Shown here in pieces: positions 9,931-21,102 of a stretch of 64,000 bases of DNA. Position numbers and translations under genes: made by a program. The DNA comes from Yarrowia lipolytica. Its lineage: Eukaryota > Ascomycota > Dipodascomycetes > Dipodascales. The first letter of the stretch is position 1. Each line of letters starts with the position of its first letter. The notes below the pieces were generated by a model. That model searched no databases. It was given only the letters and a program-made list of their open reading frames with translations, and was not told where the DNA came from. The DNA is taken from contig NC_090773.1 of assembly GCF_001761485.1 (NCBI RefSeq), positions 2,666,001 to 2,730,000 on the forward strand, read 5' to 3'.

Positions 9931-10468
9931 TTGAAAGTGAAACGAGTCTTGTGGAAGTGGTGTTGTGAAGTTCCTGCCTGCAGAAAAGCTAGTAGAGTTA
10001 GTGAGAGGCCAACTGAGAGAGAGGTGGAGATATGGAACTATAATGGGTATAGATGTGGAGTACAGAGGGACAAAAACCAATTTTTCCAACATATTTCAAG
10101 ACTACGAATGTACAGATGAAAAAAAATGAGCCCAACTAACCCCCAATAACCGGTTCTATTACCACCTTCAATGTAAGTTTAACTAATATCCCAAGTAATG
10201 TCTCAAGTAATGATCCCATCAAGATGATCCTCATATCTTTCGATTAATGTGTCTCAGAACTAGGATGACAGACAAGAAAGACCAAATCAAACCCCTTGAA
10301 TTATTTTACACCGTCCAAATTCCAGTAGCCCCTCTCAAACACCATTCTAAAGCCCCCCCCATATTTCCCCTCTAAAAGTTTCATGCATATTGTGCATAAT
10401 TATATGCAGGCCAATTTCAGCCTTCCAAAAAACATCACCACTTCTTCGCACTTTGGAAACAGCCAATA
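9931..10468. promoter_or_regulatory. Divergent promoter between two splicing-related genes
   Basis: 538 bases separate the zinc-finger and Cwf19-like starts. CAAGTAATG occurs twice near 10192-10212. A possible leader intron of the zinc-finger gene (CTAAC then CAG around 9975-10005 on the minus strand) cannot be settled from sequence alone. Confidence 0.4.
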
Positions 10469-12052
10469 ATGGATACACCAGCAAACACAAGTGACCCACG
10501 TGACACCAGAGACTCAAAAAACACGTCACACTATGAAAGGTCTCGATCGGATCACAGAAGCGACAAGCACGACACCGACGACCGACGTTCCACTCATAGG
10601 GAATCCTCGTCTCGCCACTCCTCTTCCAGATCACACCGTCGACATCGTTCCGAGCGATCTGATAGACCGGAACGATCCGAACGTTCGGAAAGATCAGATC
10701 GACACCGTTCGAGCCGGTCGAGCCGCTCTAGTCGCTCAAACAGAGACCGATCCAGAAGCAGAGAAAGCCGAAGAAGTGACAGAAGGAGACACAGAGATAG
10801 GTCGAGTGACGGAGACCTTCGTCGAGAACAATCGCATGGGTCGAGATCGCATGAGCCGAGACCTGGGAAATGGGTCATTGACGAATCTGACGAGGAGGAC
10901 GAGATTGGAGGTCACGTGGCGGACACTAAAGGATCGGTGGTTCTTACACGGTCGGACGAAATCAACAGTCTTAATAAGCAGATTGCCGACGATCTACGGG
11001 CCAAGTTACAGGGTAAGACTCCATCGACTTCTAAGAAGGAAGAAGATGACTCAGCAGAAGAAGATGACGACACGGAGCCTGGCAAGAAGCCGGAACCGGT
11101 TGTTTTGTCGGCAATGGATACGCAAATGATGGGTCCTGCAGTTCCGCCCAAGCCTGAAGATATGACTATTGCAGAGATGGTTGCGGAGGAACGACGGTTG
11201 AGTCACATGGGCAACGCCTCGTCACGTGCAGCAGAGACGATTTCACGTGACAAGGGCTTTTCTGTCGACAACGACTATGCCGACGACAACTCTTCCCGTC
11301 TAGCTTCTCTTGTTTCCAAGAAGCAGATTGATTTGAAGAATATGGCCATTTCCCAGGTTCAAAAGATGACCAAGATTTTGGATACCTGTGATCTCTGTGC
11401 GGAAGACAGGGCTCCCAATACTTCTGTCATTTCGACTGGCACCCGTGTTTATCTGTCAATTGCCCCCAAGCCCGAACTAGCTGCGTATTCTGCTGTTATT
11501 GTCCCCATTGCTCACCATAAGAACACTCTGGAGTGCGATTCGGACGAATGGGAGGAGATTCGCAACTTTCAAAAGTGTCTAGCGGTCATGTACATGTCTA
11601 TGGGTCTGGGGGTGTGTTTCTACGAGAATGCTGCCCGTCCTTGGCTCTTTCCGCACGCACATATCGTATGTATTCCCGTGCCTCTTGATTTGACCAACGA
11701 CATCAGCCCCTTCTTCCAGGAGGCGTTTTTGACGTCCGACACTGAGTGGAGTCAGCACCGAAAGGTGATCCAGACTGGCGGTAAAGGTAAGCTGGGGTTC
11801 CAGACATCTATTGCCAAAGAGGCTCCTTATGTACATGTGTGGCTGACAATTGACGGAGGAGTGGGCCATATCGTCGAGGATGCCAACAAGTGGCCCAAGG
11901 ACGACAGATTTGCTCGCGAGGTGATTTCGGGGCTGTTGAGGTGTCCGGTGGAGCTAGCCAAGAGAACCGTCACTTGGGGAGAAGATAAGGAAATGAGGGC
12001 CAAGTTTGTGACCAAATGGGACAAATATGATTGGACCAAGCAGTTGGAGTAG
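10469..12052 (+). CDS. Cwf19-like spliceosome-associated protein (CwfJ domains)
   Basis: 527 residues. Residues 1-130 are an Arg/Ser/Asp-rich tract of the kind seen in splicing factors. The C-terminal half has the CwfJ architecture: a CDLC pair at 307-310, a HIT-like domain with HAHIVCIPVP (His396, His398), then CwfJ_C_2 with a typical ending (PYVHVWLTIDGGVGHIVED to WDKYDW). Cwf19/CWF19L proteins associate with late spliceosomes and, like yeast Drn1, help in lariat-intron turnover. The RS-rich N-terminus suggests the CWF19L2/Cwf19 branch rather than Drn1. The coding sequence contains four CACGTG palindromes. Confidence 0.88.
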   Translation: MDTPANTSDPRDTRDSKNTSHYERSRSDHRSDKHDTDDRRSTHRESSSRHSSSRSHRRHRSERSDRPERSERSERSDRHRSSRSSRSSRSNRDRSRSRESRRSDRRRHRDRSSDGDLRREQSHGSRSHEPRPGKWVIDESDEEDEIGGHVADTKGSVVLTRSDEINSLNKQIADDLRAKLQGKTPSTSKKEEDDSAEEDDDTEPGKKPEPVVLSAMDTQMMGPAVPPKPEDMTIAEMVAEERRLSHMGNASSRAAETISRDKGFSVDNDYADDNSSRLASLVSKKQIDLKNMAISQVQKMTKILDTCDLCAEDRAPNTSVISTGTRVYLSIAPKPELAAYSAVIVPIAHHKNTLECDSDEWEEIRNFQKCLAVMYMSMGLGVCFYENAARPWLFPHAHIVCIPVPLDLTNDISPFFQEAFLTSDTEWSQHRKVIQTGGKGKLGFQTSIAKEAPYVHVWLTIDGGVGHIVEDANKWPKDDRFAREVISGLLRCPVELAKRTVTWGEDKEMRAKFVTKWDKYDWTKQLE

Positions 12053-12695
12053 GGAGAGAGGTAAGGATGAGTGTGTGAGTGAGTGTTCATATCGAGCTCG
12101 AGCTCTTCTGTCCTCAAGGGTCAACAGTCTGTGAGAATACTTAGACGACATGCTGTGTGGATCCTCTGAAGCCATTGCCACCACCCCCTATAGAGCTCAT
12201 ATAATCAGTTACAGGTAGCTAATCAATTCATTCACAACAATTTCAACCCAGCTACACCGCCTATGTCTACTAAATGATGATAATGTGAGGAGAGCAGGTC
12301 GCAATATGGCAGGAGTAGACAGACTATACATAGTAATACCACAAGTCACCTTGACGGTTCGTTTTAATATTGACTCAACAGAGAAATGGAGTTCACCACT
12401 TATTTATATCTCCTCAGGAAATCATTATGACTAACCCGTTATAGCCGTTTCTACCATGTTTCACCTCTTCGAGCAGAGAGGTTGGTGACTCAACATCATA
12501 CCCCAAAACTGTATGTTCCAGCCCTTCCACAGCGAAACCGATAGTACCATCGGAGTCTCTACCATCTCTCTTACGTACACTACCTCCTCTCAGTGCGTCT
12601 ACTCCTTTCTACAGGGGCTCAAAGCCGCATTCAAGTTTTCACCCACGAGACTTTTCTGGTCCCGTAAAAAGCCCCCTACAACTCTCAGAGCCAAC
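12053..12695. other. Intergenic region upstream of the 5S gene
   Basis: Carries the 3' UTR of the Cwf19-like gene and the DNA upstream of the 5S rRNA gene. I looked for a tRNA immediately upstream of the 5S gene, as in known tRNA-5S fusions, and found no TTCRA B-box or cloverleaf. No other gene is seen. Confidence 0.5.
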
Positions 12696-12821
12696 GGTTG
12701 CGGCCATATCCCGGTGAAAATACGGCTTCCCGTCCGATCAGCCATAGTCAAGGCACCAGAGAAGCCCAGTTTAGTATTGTAGTGGGAGACCATACGGAGA
12801 ATCCTGGGGTGCCTGCAATCT
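12696..12821 (+). rRNA. Dispersed 5S rRNA gene
   Basis: The stretch begins GGTTGCGGCCATAT and ends CCTGCAATCT followed by TTTTTT, the expected RNA polymerase III stop. The terminal helix can form (GGUUGCGG with CCUGCAAUC). Loop A region CCCGTCCGATC and the TFIIIA box C GTAGTGGGAGACCATA are conserved. Internal helices pair: GGUG with CACC (helix II), GGCU with AGCC (helix III), CCCAG with CUGGG. It is about 125 bases long, slightly more than the usual 119-121, so a variant or degenerate copy is possible. No other rDNA is nearby. Confidence 0.88.
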
Positions 12822-12826
12822 TTTTT
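12821..12826 (+). terminator. Pol III T-run terminator of the 5S gene
   Basis: TTTTTT directly after the 5S 3' end. A separate run of 20 T at 12843-12862 lies a little downstream and could act as a backup stop. Confidence 0.75.
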
Positions 12827-13016
12827 AGTCGCCCAAAGCAGCTTTTTTTTTTTTTTTTTTTTCATCAGACGAACGCTTATGCCAGGGAACGGAAACGCCT
12901 ATGTCAGAGGAACACCTACAGTATGTACTGTCTCCAGCTGGTTTGAGAACAATGCACTTGAATCGTTTCAATATCTCATTATACAAACATTTTGTGGAAA
13001 ACAACACCGGCACATG

Positions 13017-14723
13017 CTAGACGACATCACTCATCCTGCCAATCAACTTGATACCGTCGCCCACCTTGCAATTCTCCGTCACTCCCGGGTCTCCATAGAC
13101 CTCAATCTTCTGCAACAGGGGACAGTTTTCCGCCAACAACTCCACACACTCGTCGTTGATACCCTTGCAGAAGCCCAGGTCAATGTCCTGCAGCCCCGGG
13201 AGACTCTTACACACCGTCTTCACCGTGTCGACCCCAATCTCTGCCCACGAGTTGACGCTGATGCTCTTGAGCGTCGGTCCCGAGTTGTCCACAAGCACTC
13301 TGAACGAATCGTCACCCAGAGCAATGCACTTGCGCATGTGGATTTCACTGAGACCGGGGTTTTCCCACTGGTAGAACAGTGATGCCACTCCGTTGTCGGT
13401 CAGCTGGTCCACATGACTCAGAGACAAGGACTCTAGAGCTGTACATGCCCGCAGAGTGCCTAGAGTCTTGTCTGTGAGCGCCGAACAACCATCGAGGTTG
13501 ATTGACTTGAGTTGGGGACCGCAAGTAGATACCAGGCCACTGATGAGATCATCGGAAACAAGTGACTCGTCTTGAGGATAACTAATCTCAATTTCCTTGA
13601 GGTTTCCCAGGGTTAGAGCTGCCATTTCGTATCCCATGGGGTCGGTGCATCCCTCGAGTCTGCTCAGCACCAACTTTTCCAGCTTGGGGCACTTTTCACA
13701 CATGTACACAATGTTTTCCGAGGAGATTCGGTGGCTGTTTTTGATAGTGAGCTCCTTGAGACCGCCTCCTACCATGTCGAAGAAGACGTTCCAAGTGTCT
13801 CCAGAAATAAGAAACGCTCCATCGATGTACAGAGAGGCCAGCGACTTGAGCTTTTCGCCCAGATAGAGCAGGTCTTCCTTTCGCAGCCGCCCACACATGC
13901 CCAGAACCAACTCCTCCAGATTGGGACAGAAGGAGCCAATCATTCGGAGTGATTCCGAGTCGATATTGGAGCAGTCCCAGAACTCGAGGTTTTTGAGCTG
14001 GGTGTCGAAAAAGAACTTCATGGTTTCCGAGTCCAGTCGACGGTTTCTCGATAAGATGCGGCTGATTTTGTTCTTGTTTTCGCCTCCGATATCTCCTAGA
14101 GCCTCCACATGGTCAATATGGGTGGTGATCAGAGTGATACACATGTCCTGGAGCTTGGGCACTCGGATGTACTGTTTCTGGTCGAGAAGCGCCTCAGCCT
14201 GTTTTTTCCGCAGCTTTCGCAAGTTGTGGTCCCGCTTCTTGGCCTCCTTTTCCTTCTTCACCTCCTCCATGGTGCAGTCGTAGCACAGCAGCTTGAGGGC
14301 GTCGTTCTTGTGGTTGCGGGAGAAGGCGGTCACCACAAACAAGACGCCGCAAACCGCACACGTGTCCTTCTGGCCCGGGTTCTTGACTCCCTTGATCTCC
14401 TCCTCAGATGTCATGTCCGGATCGTCTTCGGACTCGTCCCAGTTGCGTTTTCGGCGAGCCAGATTGCGGATGCGAACGATATCTGGGTCGTCTTCGTCGG
14501 CACTGGACCCGGACGAGTCGTCCGTGTTATTGTCCGACAGCTCGATCGCCGTCTGAGACGTTTGGCCCTGATCTCCGACCTCCAGACCCACCTCGTCAGG
14601 TGGCTCGGAAGACTCTCGTCGTCGCGTGATTCCCTGCTCCTTGAGAAACTCCGTCAGCGCGGAGTTGGGGCCACGCACCTCGCCCGAGCCCGTCACAGCC
14701 TGTCTGTGTCTGTAGTGGCGCAT
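13017..14723 (-). CDS. RAD7: Rad7, nucleotide excision repair protein with leucine-rich repeats
   Basis: 568 residues from the Met at 14723, chosen because MRHYRHRQ then leads into VRGPNSALTEFLKEQGI, the N-terminal signature of Rad7 near the start of the yeast protein; the frame is open to 14852 with other possible Mets. CAVC...CYDC (about 113-141) is a small zinc-binding module. The C-terminal two thirds consist of cysteine-containing leucine-rich repeats (for example LKSINLDGCSALTDKTL). In yeast, Rad7 with Rad16 forms the damage sensor for global-genome repair of silent DNA and is part of an Elc1/Cul3 ubiquitin ligase. Confidence 0.9.
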   Translation of the reverse strand: MRHYRHRQAVTGSGEVRGPNSALTEFLKEQGITRRRESSEPPDEVGLEVGDQGQTSQTAIELSDNNTDDSSGSSADEDDPDIVRIRNLARRKRNWDESEDDPDMTSEEEIKGVKNPGQKDTCAVCGVLFVVTAFSRNHKNDALKLLCYDCTMEEVKKEKEAKKRDHNLRKLRKKQAEALLDQKQYIRVPKLQDMCITLITTHIDHVEALGDIGGENKNKISRILSRNRRLDSETMKFFFDTQLKNLEFWDCSNIDSESLRMIGSFCPNLEELVLGMCGRLRKEDLLYLGEKLKSLASLYIDGAFLISGDTWNVFFDMVGGGLKELTIKNSHRISSENIVYMCEKCPKLEKLVLSRLEGCTDPMGYEMAALTLGNLKEIEISYPQDESLVSDDLISGLVSTCGPQLKSINLDGCSALTDKTLGTLRACTALESLSLSHVDQLTDNGVASLFYQWENPGLSEIHMRKCIALGDDSFRVLVDNSGPTLKSISVNSWAEIGVDTVKTVCKSLPGLQDIDLGFCKGINDECVELLAENCPLLQKIEVYGDPGVTENCKVGDGIKLIGRMSDVV

Positions 14724-16902
14724 GTGTCGATGGGTGGCGTGGTTCTGTTTTTTTTGCCAAGTTTCGCCTCCCATCACCAACCTGTAAATTGGTGCAGATG
14801 AGGTGCATGACAAACGCACGCCACCAAAATCAGACATATACGAACGCAACAACGGCGGCGATTATCGATGAGGCGATAGGAGGGAAACGGGAGACCACAT
14901 TACGGGATTCTACAGGGATCCGGTAACTTATAGCATGCAATAACACGTGTTGCTGTACATACCTTCAAAGACACAACTGCGGTTGATGAAGTCGATTTCA
15001 CGGACTCTCTAAGATGAGGAGGTTTGAGACCATGAGGAGATTTGAGACCATGAGGAGATTGCTCTTCACCATGTTGTTGAATGAACTCGACAATCTGTCA
15101 CTTTACTCAGACCCAGTCCGTTATGTCACACTCATGGTGTTGAAACCAGAGCCGCAACAAACAAACACCAGATTGACCTTGTACACCAGATCTTGGATAG
15201 CTTGGAAGCAAAGTTCTAGTCTGGCCCTCATGTATCATCCCTTCCAAGATGGTAACGAAAACCCCTCCCGCTTCTCCCACTTCTCCCACTTGTTGCTCCT
15301 GCCTCTATCCTGACTTGACCAACCTTGCAACCCATCACCAAGAGTGAATCCCATCTTTTTCAACAGACTGTCGTAACCACTACAAACAAGCATCCAGTAA
15401 TACGCGCTAACAATTGCTTAACTCTGCCATCAACTAGTTTAGCACCGGAACCGTATCTGCTGAACACCAATCAACCGCGACATACCTACCATACTCATAT
15501 GAACAAGTACACACATAGACTTGTTTCCCACAGAAGAAAACAAATATTCAAAAGGCGTGACTCTACAGAAACGGCTCCAGTCACGAGACCTCTCTCCTCT
15601 CTCCGCCCTCCCCCCTTCCGATGTAACGCTGGTGCGATGGTTCCGCTAGCACCAACTTTACTGCGATGCGGGGTTGGCAGATTCTGGGCGGAAAAAAGCA
15701 AAAGCCGGCGACAAAAGTGGCTTGAGGGGCAATACGACGTATTTTTTGTGAGTATTTTCAAGTCTTGACTGCGCATTTCCTGTTTGCATGCTCGGGGAAG
15801 TGTGCTGAAACAAGTTGCCCAGCATGGTTTACAGGTCTAAATCTTGAGGGTATGGCTGAGTAAGTGCTCGAGCCTGTGGAAGTGTGGATATTTTCCAAAG
15901 TGAAACCTGGCTAATTGGAAAACAATATTATTCTCATGAAAGGCCCTTTACTGGCCTGTCAAAGGTTGGCGTTACTTTTTCAGCCAGAGACGTGGTTGCA
16001 ACCGAGTGTATGGGTGCGTTCCACAGGTCCCGGAGATGGATTAAGGGGAAAAGAACCGATATGAAAACGTTTGGCAAAGTTGAAAAATGCCTCCGACGTG
16101 CAATTCATTCAATGCTTGTACGGTACCTCCTCCATACAAGAGCCTTCATCATACAGAGTCTGAGTGTCGACCGCCGTGCCTTGTACCTTGTTCCACCACC
16201 AATTACTAGAACAAGCCGAGCTACGAGGACTTGAGACACGTGCTTCAAACAGTATTGTCAGTCGACTAGCGATAAAACCAACGCTTCTACGTTTCTGATT
16301 GTGCGTCTTGTACAACGGGCGGCACTCTGATGGTTGTAACCTACACTGGGATTTAGTCCGTTTTACGCCCGAGAGCGTTTCATTGTGCAAAGAGGGGGAA
16401 CTATATGGCATTGTTTTGCAGAGTTTTTTGTCCTGAATGCGGTGAACTCATCAGAATAGCGTCTCCGTGGACATCATGCCTTCTACCGACAATGTAGCAC
16501 CCCCAGAGACGTCATTTCCACTCCCGCAAATGTGATGCACTTTGAAACAACTCCTCCCTCATCGCAAACATGCACTCAATCTGCACTCAAATCGCCGTCT
16601 TTTGTGCAATTACCTCTCTCTAAGATCTTGCTATTGTTTTTTATTTATTATTATTATTTTTTAATTTTAATTTAAATTTATATATATATTATTATATATT
16701 TTAATTTTAATTTTAATTTCATTTTCAAATTATCCCAATTAACATTACTTGGAATCTATATAAACACCGGTGCTTCCTCAACACCCCAGCTACACAAACA
16801 ACACAACCTACCAAACCATTCGCGACTCGCTCAAAAAAAGATACCCCGTCGACAACGATACCTCTCTATTCCCGATACCCCAGATTCTGATACGCATCCA
16901 CA
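14724..16902. other. Long intergenic region without a supported gene
   Basis: About 2.2 kb. Contains a short tandem duplication (about 15022-15059, unit TTTGAGACCATGAGGAGA), reading frames up to 147 codons without recognisable features, and an A/T tract at about 16628-16740 next to a TATA box. I see no RNA gene. Confidence 0.4.
16628..16764 (+). promoter_or_regulatory. A/T tract and TATA box of the small membrane-protein gene
   Basis: A stretch of about 110 bases of nearly pure A/T leads into the perfect TATA box TATATAAA at 16757-16764, about 140 bases before the ATG at 16903. The leader after the TATA box is rich in CA and contains no ATG, typical of a strongly transcribed yeast promoter. 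Confidence 0.6.
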
Positions 16903-17127
16903 ATGCTAAACCTCATAATCATTATTGTGGGCCTCCCTCTGGTGGTTACCCAAATGATCAACGTCACCCTCGCCATGTCCAGGGAGGTCCGCAACCCCAC
17001 CCCACCCACCAACGCCATGGCCAACCCCCGGACCGTCAGTATCTTCTCCAACATGTTCTTCGCCGCTGTCCTTCTGGTAGGATGGTCCATGGCCGTCTTG
17101 TCCAAGCATCATGAACTATATGGCTAG
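16903..17127 (+). CDS. Small two-helix membrane protein of unknown function
   Basis: 74 residues, not recognised. Residues about 2-25 (LNLIIIIVGLPLVVTQMINV) and about 47-66 (SIFSNMFFAAVLLVGWSMAV) are hydrophobic helices joined by a polar, proline-containing loop (REVRNPTPPTN). The ATG has good context (CACAATG) and follows a clear TATA box and an ATG-free leader, which makes expression likely although the frame is short. Confidence 0.6.
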   Translation: MLNLIIIIVGLPLVVTQMINVTLAMSREVRNPTPPTNAMANPRTVSIFSNMFFAAVLLVGWSMAVLSKHHELYG

Positions 17128-17400
17128 CGTGCGGGTGAAAAGTGCAATAGGGGTGCCAAGAGTGATGAAACAAGTATATAGATATAAAAAAAATGTGTTC
17201 CAGCTATACTTGCACTCGTAAGATGCTTCGTGAATCGCACTCGGCTACAAGTACCCATGTACAGTGTACAAAATATCGTCTACTAATGTAGCATGGTTCA
17301 TCTGCTTTGCTCTGATCATCGCCCACCTACCATATAAATAAATACATTACTATACAATGTGTAACCGCTATTAAGTGTTTTGCGCGGCATTTCATGAGCC

Positions 17401-18836
17401 CTAACTCAACAAGTTGGAAATCTTCAACTTCTCTCCTCCACCCTCCTTGTCCTTTTCAATCTGCACTCCAGTGACGCTATGGCGGTGGCCCAGGTTCATC
17501 GTAGGTGGCCCGGTGGGGCCAGACAAGCTTCCCCGGTTGCTGGGAGGCCTGCTGCTGCCGCTATCACTTGGAGATGACGCGTTGACGCTGCTGCTGGACA
17601 CGCTGTTCGCGTTGCTAAGCTGATGCAGACGCGAATGCAGCAGAGCAGGATGTGGAGCACCCGGATCAAGGGAGCTCGATGAGGCGGTGGCTGTGGGAAC
17701 GTGCGAGTTTCGGCGCGAGTTGCTGGCACTGTTACCCAGAGAGTACTTGCTGAGCGACGATCCAAACGAAAACGGATCGTCCGTGTCCGACACAGAAGAC
17801 AGGCCGCCAATAGACGACTGTCGCGACGACGAGTAGCCCGTGGACACGGTGGTGGCTGACTGTCGTCGGTTGTATCGGGAGGGAGGAAGATGATGAAGCG
17901 AACGGGTCGACACTGGGGACGTTCCAGTGGGCGCTCCGGGCCCGGGGCCGGCAGTGGGACCCACTGAAGATCCCTGCGGGCCCGGAGCAGCGCCTCCATT
18001 ACCTCCTCCACTGCCGCTAAAAGCTGATCCGGCGGAATCCGTGTACGCGGAGTTGAACACGATTCCTCCGGGGGCAGGAGGAGGCGGTGCGCCCACCCCT
18101 CCCCCAACAGCTACCAGCGACGGCAGATGGTGTGACTCACGTTCCTCAGGCGTGTGTGCGTGGCTGTTGGCGTAGCTGCTGCTGTGGCTCGCCGCGAGAC
18201 TCACAGATGTACTATGGCTGTGTCCGTGATGTCCCGTGTGAGAGGATAGGTGTGGCGGCACATGATCTGGTGCCAGGTTGGGCAGTGAGAGCCGCCGGTT
18301 GTATTGTGGGTTGGTGGAGTGGTATGGCGTCATGGGGGGAAGTGTGGTGCCACCGTCGGGAGGAGACCCTCCGGGATGACCAACCACTCCGGGAGGAGGA
18401 CCATGCATGCCGGGGACACCGTGTGTGGCCGGTGGTGGGGGAGGGGGTCCTCCAGGTCCGCCTCCATGGGCGCCGAAGTCCCAGGTGGGTCGTCGTTGAT
18501 GTGCAGCTAGGGTGGCTCGCCGTCTCCGGTTGGCTCCTCCATTCCACCAGTTCTTGACGGCGTTGTCGGATCGGCCGTTGAGATGGCGCGCAATCTCGGC
18601 CCAGTTTTGCCATACTGAGCCACCAGCTGCTCAATGTAGATTCCTTCCTCTTCGGAGATGGGGCTGTGGTTGAGTGACGGCTTGAGGTTCTGATGGTACC
18701 GTTCTCGGCACTGCTTGGGGGTCCGAGATCCGAGAATCTGCGAGATGCGCACCCAGTTGGTGGGGCCGTGGTCGTCGATCAGAGACAGCAGACGGAGATC
18801 TTCCTCCGAACTCCAGGGGCCTCTTCGTGTCGACAT
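17401..18836 (-). CDS. FlbD-like two-repeat Myb transcription factor, with an apparent one-base frame break
   Basis: The N-terminus carries a first Myb repeat (RRGPWSSEEDLRLLSLI to PKQCRERYHQNLKPSLNH) and the start of a second (SPISEEEGIYIEQLVAQYGK), very close to Aspergillus FlbD. At the T4 run 18605-18608 the frame changes: the continuation WAEIARHLNGRSDNAVKNWW and then the rest of the protein to the stop at 17401 lie in the neighbouring minus frame, so one base appears missing in a homopolymer. The shift is too small for an intron. The downstream part (about 370 residues) is Ser/Pro/Gly/His-rich and probably an effector region. FlbD controls conidiophore development in Aspergillus; Bas1-like roles are an alternative. 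Whether the break is real or a sequence error decides if the gene works. Confidence 0.8.
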
Positions 18837-21102
18837 CTAGGTTAGTATGTGGGATGGGTGCGCGGAGGAGTAGTTGGAACTTGGAGTTGTACCAGAGCTG
18901 TGCGAGAGATCAAGACGAGAGACCGCGACTGATAATGGCACTTGTATTTATGGTAGACTGCAGGGGGGCACGGTGTCGAGCAGTTGTGTCTGTTAGTCGT
19001 GTCTGCACTCATGTCTTGGTTGCTTGCTGCCTCGAGTTGTCTCCTTGTCGGAGTCGTCATCGGTTGTCGGAGGCGTCATATCCTAGGGCGTCAAGTGTCT
19101 GTAATGGCTTCCACGATTCCGTGCCTCGCACCTGCGAGCAGATGTATGCTTTGTGTCTTTCATCTTGTAGACCGTGTTGGCGTGGTTGTGCATCGTAGGA
19201 TTGCTCGTCCATGCTCAGCCAAGAACGTCACCATGTAGCCCAGCCTGAACGATCGCCTTATCTATCTGCTCCGTCTTGTCTGCTCTGTCTGCTCTGTCTG
19301 CTCTGTCTTCTCCTGCTCCTTCTCCAGCTTCCCTTGCTTGCTTCGGATGCTCATATCCCCATCTGTCGTACTCACTTGACCAATAGTGTGTGGATTGTGT
19401 GTGCTGAGTTAGTTACGGGACGTATATATTGGGGTCCGAAAGGCGTACGCATTGCATGGGACCCAAGGTGATGATACTCTAGCCGCGTTTGTTGGCCCAG
19501 ATTTTAGCTGCAGAGCTAGCGGGGGTTGAAGGTGTCACCAGTGTTCGGAACTGAGCCGGAGCTGAGCGGCAAAAATCGGAGCATCGTCAGAGCTTCCCAG
19601 ACCAAAACATCATCTCCACCTTCTCACCACCGCCTCCGTCACCCCTCATGCCATCTCCATGTGTTGATACTCACTTGTGTGTCTGTGGACAGGTTGCCAC
19701 TGTGGAAGAGTGTCTTGTAGTAGCGCGTGCGTGCGTTTGTGCGTCGGTCTGTGTTAGTACTGGCACTTGCCGCAGAGACGTTGTTCGTGACCCGGAGAGC
19801 TGGTGTGGCGATGCGGGGTAGGCGGTGTCGAGCTGTGGTGAAGGAGCGTTGCGAATAGGACCTCTGGGGTGTTGCCATATCGTGCCACCATGATTACCCT
19901 AAACCCTTCCTTTTCAGCACCACCTCATCTCTCACACCCACCCATCACATGGCTGCCTGTCAACGACACCCAAATCAACACCCGCTACATTGCTGCTGAG
20001 AGAGAGACGACCGGTTGTTGCCCACGCCCCCCAAAAGTCGGTCTTTGGCCGCCCTTTTTTCCAACTCCTCCTCGAAAAAAACAACAACAACAAACCTCTC
20101 GCTTGTTTCGTTTCTCTCTGTGAGCTCTGTGCCCTCTGTCTGTGTCTCCCGCCTCTGTCTGTGGCTCTTCTCTGTCTGTGTCACCATCCAGCAGTCGTGC
20201 CTGTCGTTACTCACTGGTATCTGTGTTGCTGTGAAATCGGCGGCGGTAGTTTTGCGCTCGGTCTAGGTGTCGTTCTCTCAAAGGTCGCCTCACCAGTCCG
20301 TCGGCCCTCCACCTATCTATTGCCGGTATATGTGCAGGAGGTAGGTGGTGAGAGGTGCACCATCTTGTAGTGCGTCACTGCCGAGCAAACTCTGTTGCGG
20401 GGTAGGGTAAGCCCCGCGGGCGAACCACGTGACTGGGGCGTCTAACGGGAGCCAGACAAGAGCCCGAGATGCCAATGTGGTTCACATGGCGAGTTCTTTT
20501 CTCCACACGCCGCTACAGGTCTGTTCGACTCCCTCATTCAGCGCCCAAATCTCCGACGACCCAGGTCAACAACTCTATTTCCGTTTAATTCAAAAACTAA
20601 AGAAAGCCGAAAAGCGAGGTGCAAAAGACAAAAGACAAAAGACGAGACAATCAACCCAAAATACACCTCGAGCTTAAAAGCCAAAGCCAAAGCCAAACCC
20701 AAAAATACAAACCCAAAACCGGCCAACTTAAAACGGCCACTTATTTGTGCAATAATAATGATCTTGGTTGGTATGTAAAATGTAAAGAGTAAAGAGTAAT
20801 ACATTTTGAAGATTGCGCCGTGGAAAATTGGAAGTTTGTAAAAGTAAATAGGTACAGGTAAATAGATGAAAAGATGAAAAGATAAATATTTAAAGAAATA
20901 ATTAATAAATCAAAAGAAATGACGCAGACTGACGGCAAAAGTCGCTGGGCTCGTTCTTGATCGAGTTTTCAACTCTCTCCGTCTCCTCATTCTCTGCATA
21001 TTTGACAGGTGGGACCGACGGTTTACAGCATGTTAAATCAACAACGACAAATAGAAGAATATTTGGCACTTTTTACACTAAAAAAATCAGAAATAAATCA
21101 CT
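18837..21102. promoter_or_regulatory. Long upstream region of the Myb gene
   Basis: About 2.2 kb upstream of the Myb start. It includes three copies of the 9-mer TCTGCTCTG at 19279-19305, CT/CTG-rich stretches at 20100-20190, a CACGTG at 20426 and an A-rich stretch from about 20580. A short minus-strand frame at 19639-19878 (79 codons) might be an upstream reading frame of a long leader. Long leaders are common for developmental regulators; nothing else is supported. Confidence 0.35.

Noticed and set aside
15325-15768. 147-codon plus-strand frame
   Set aside because: No domain, odd composition, no family resemblance; probably chance.
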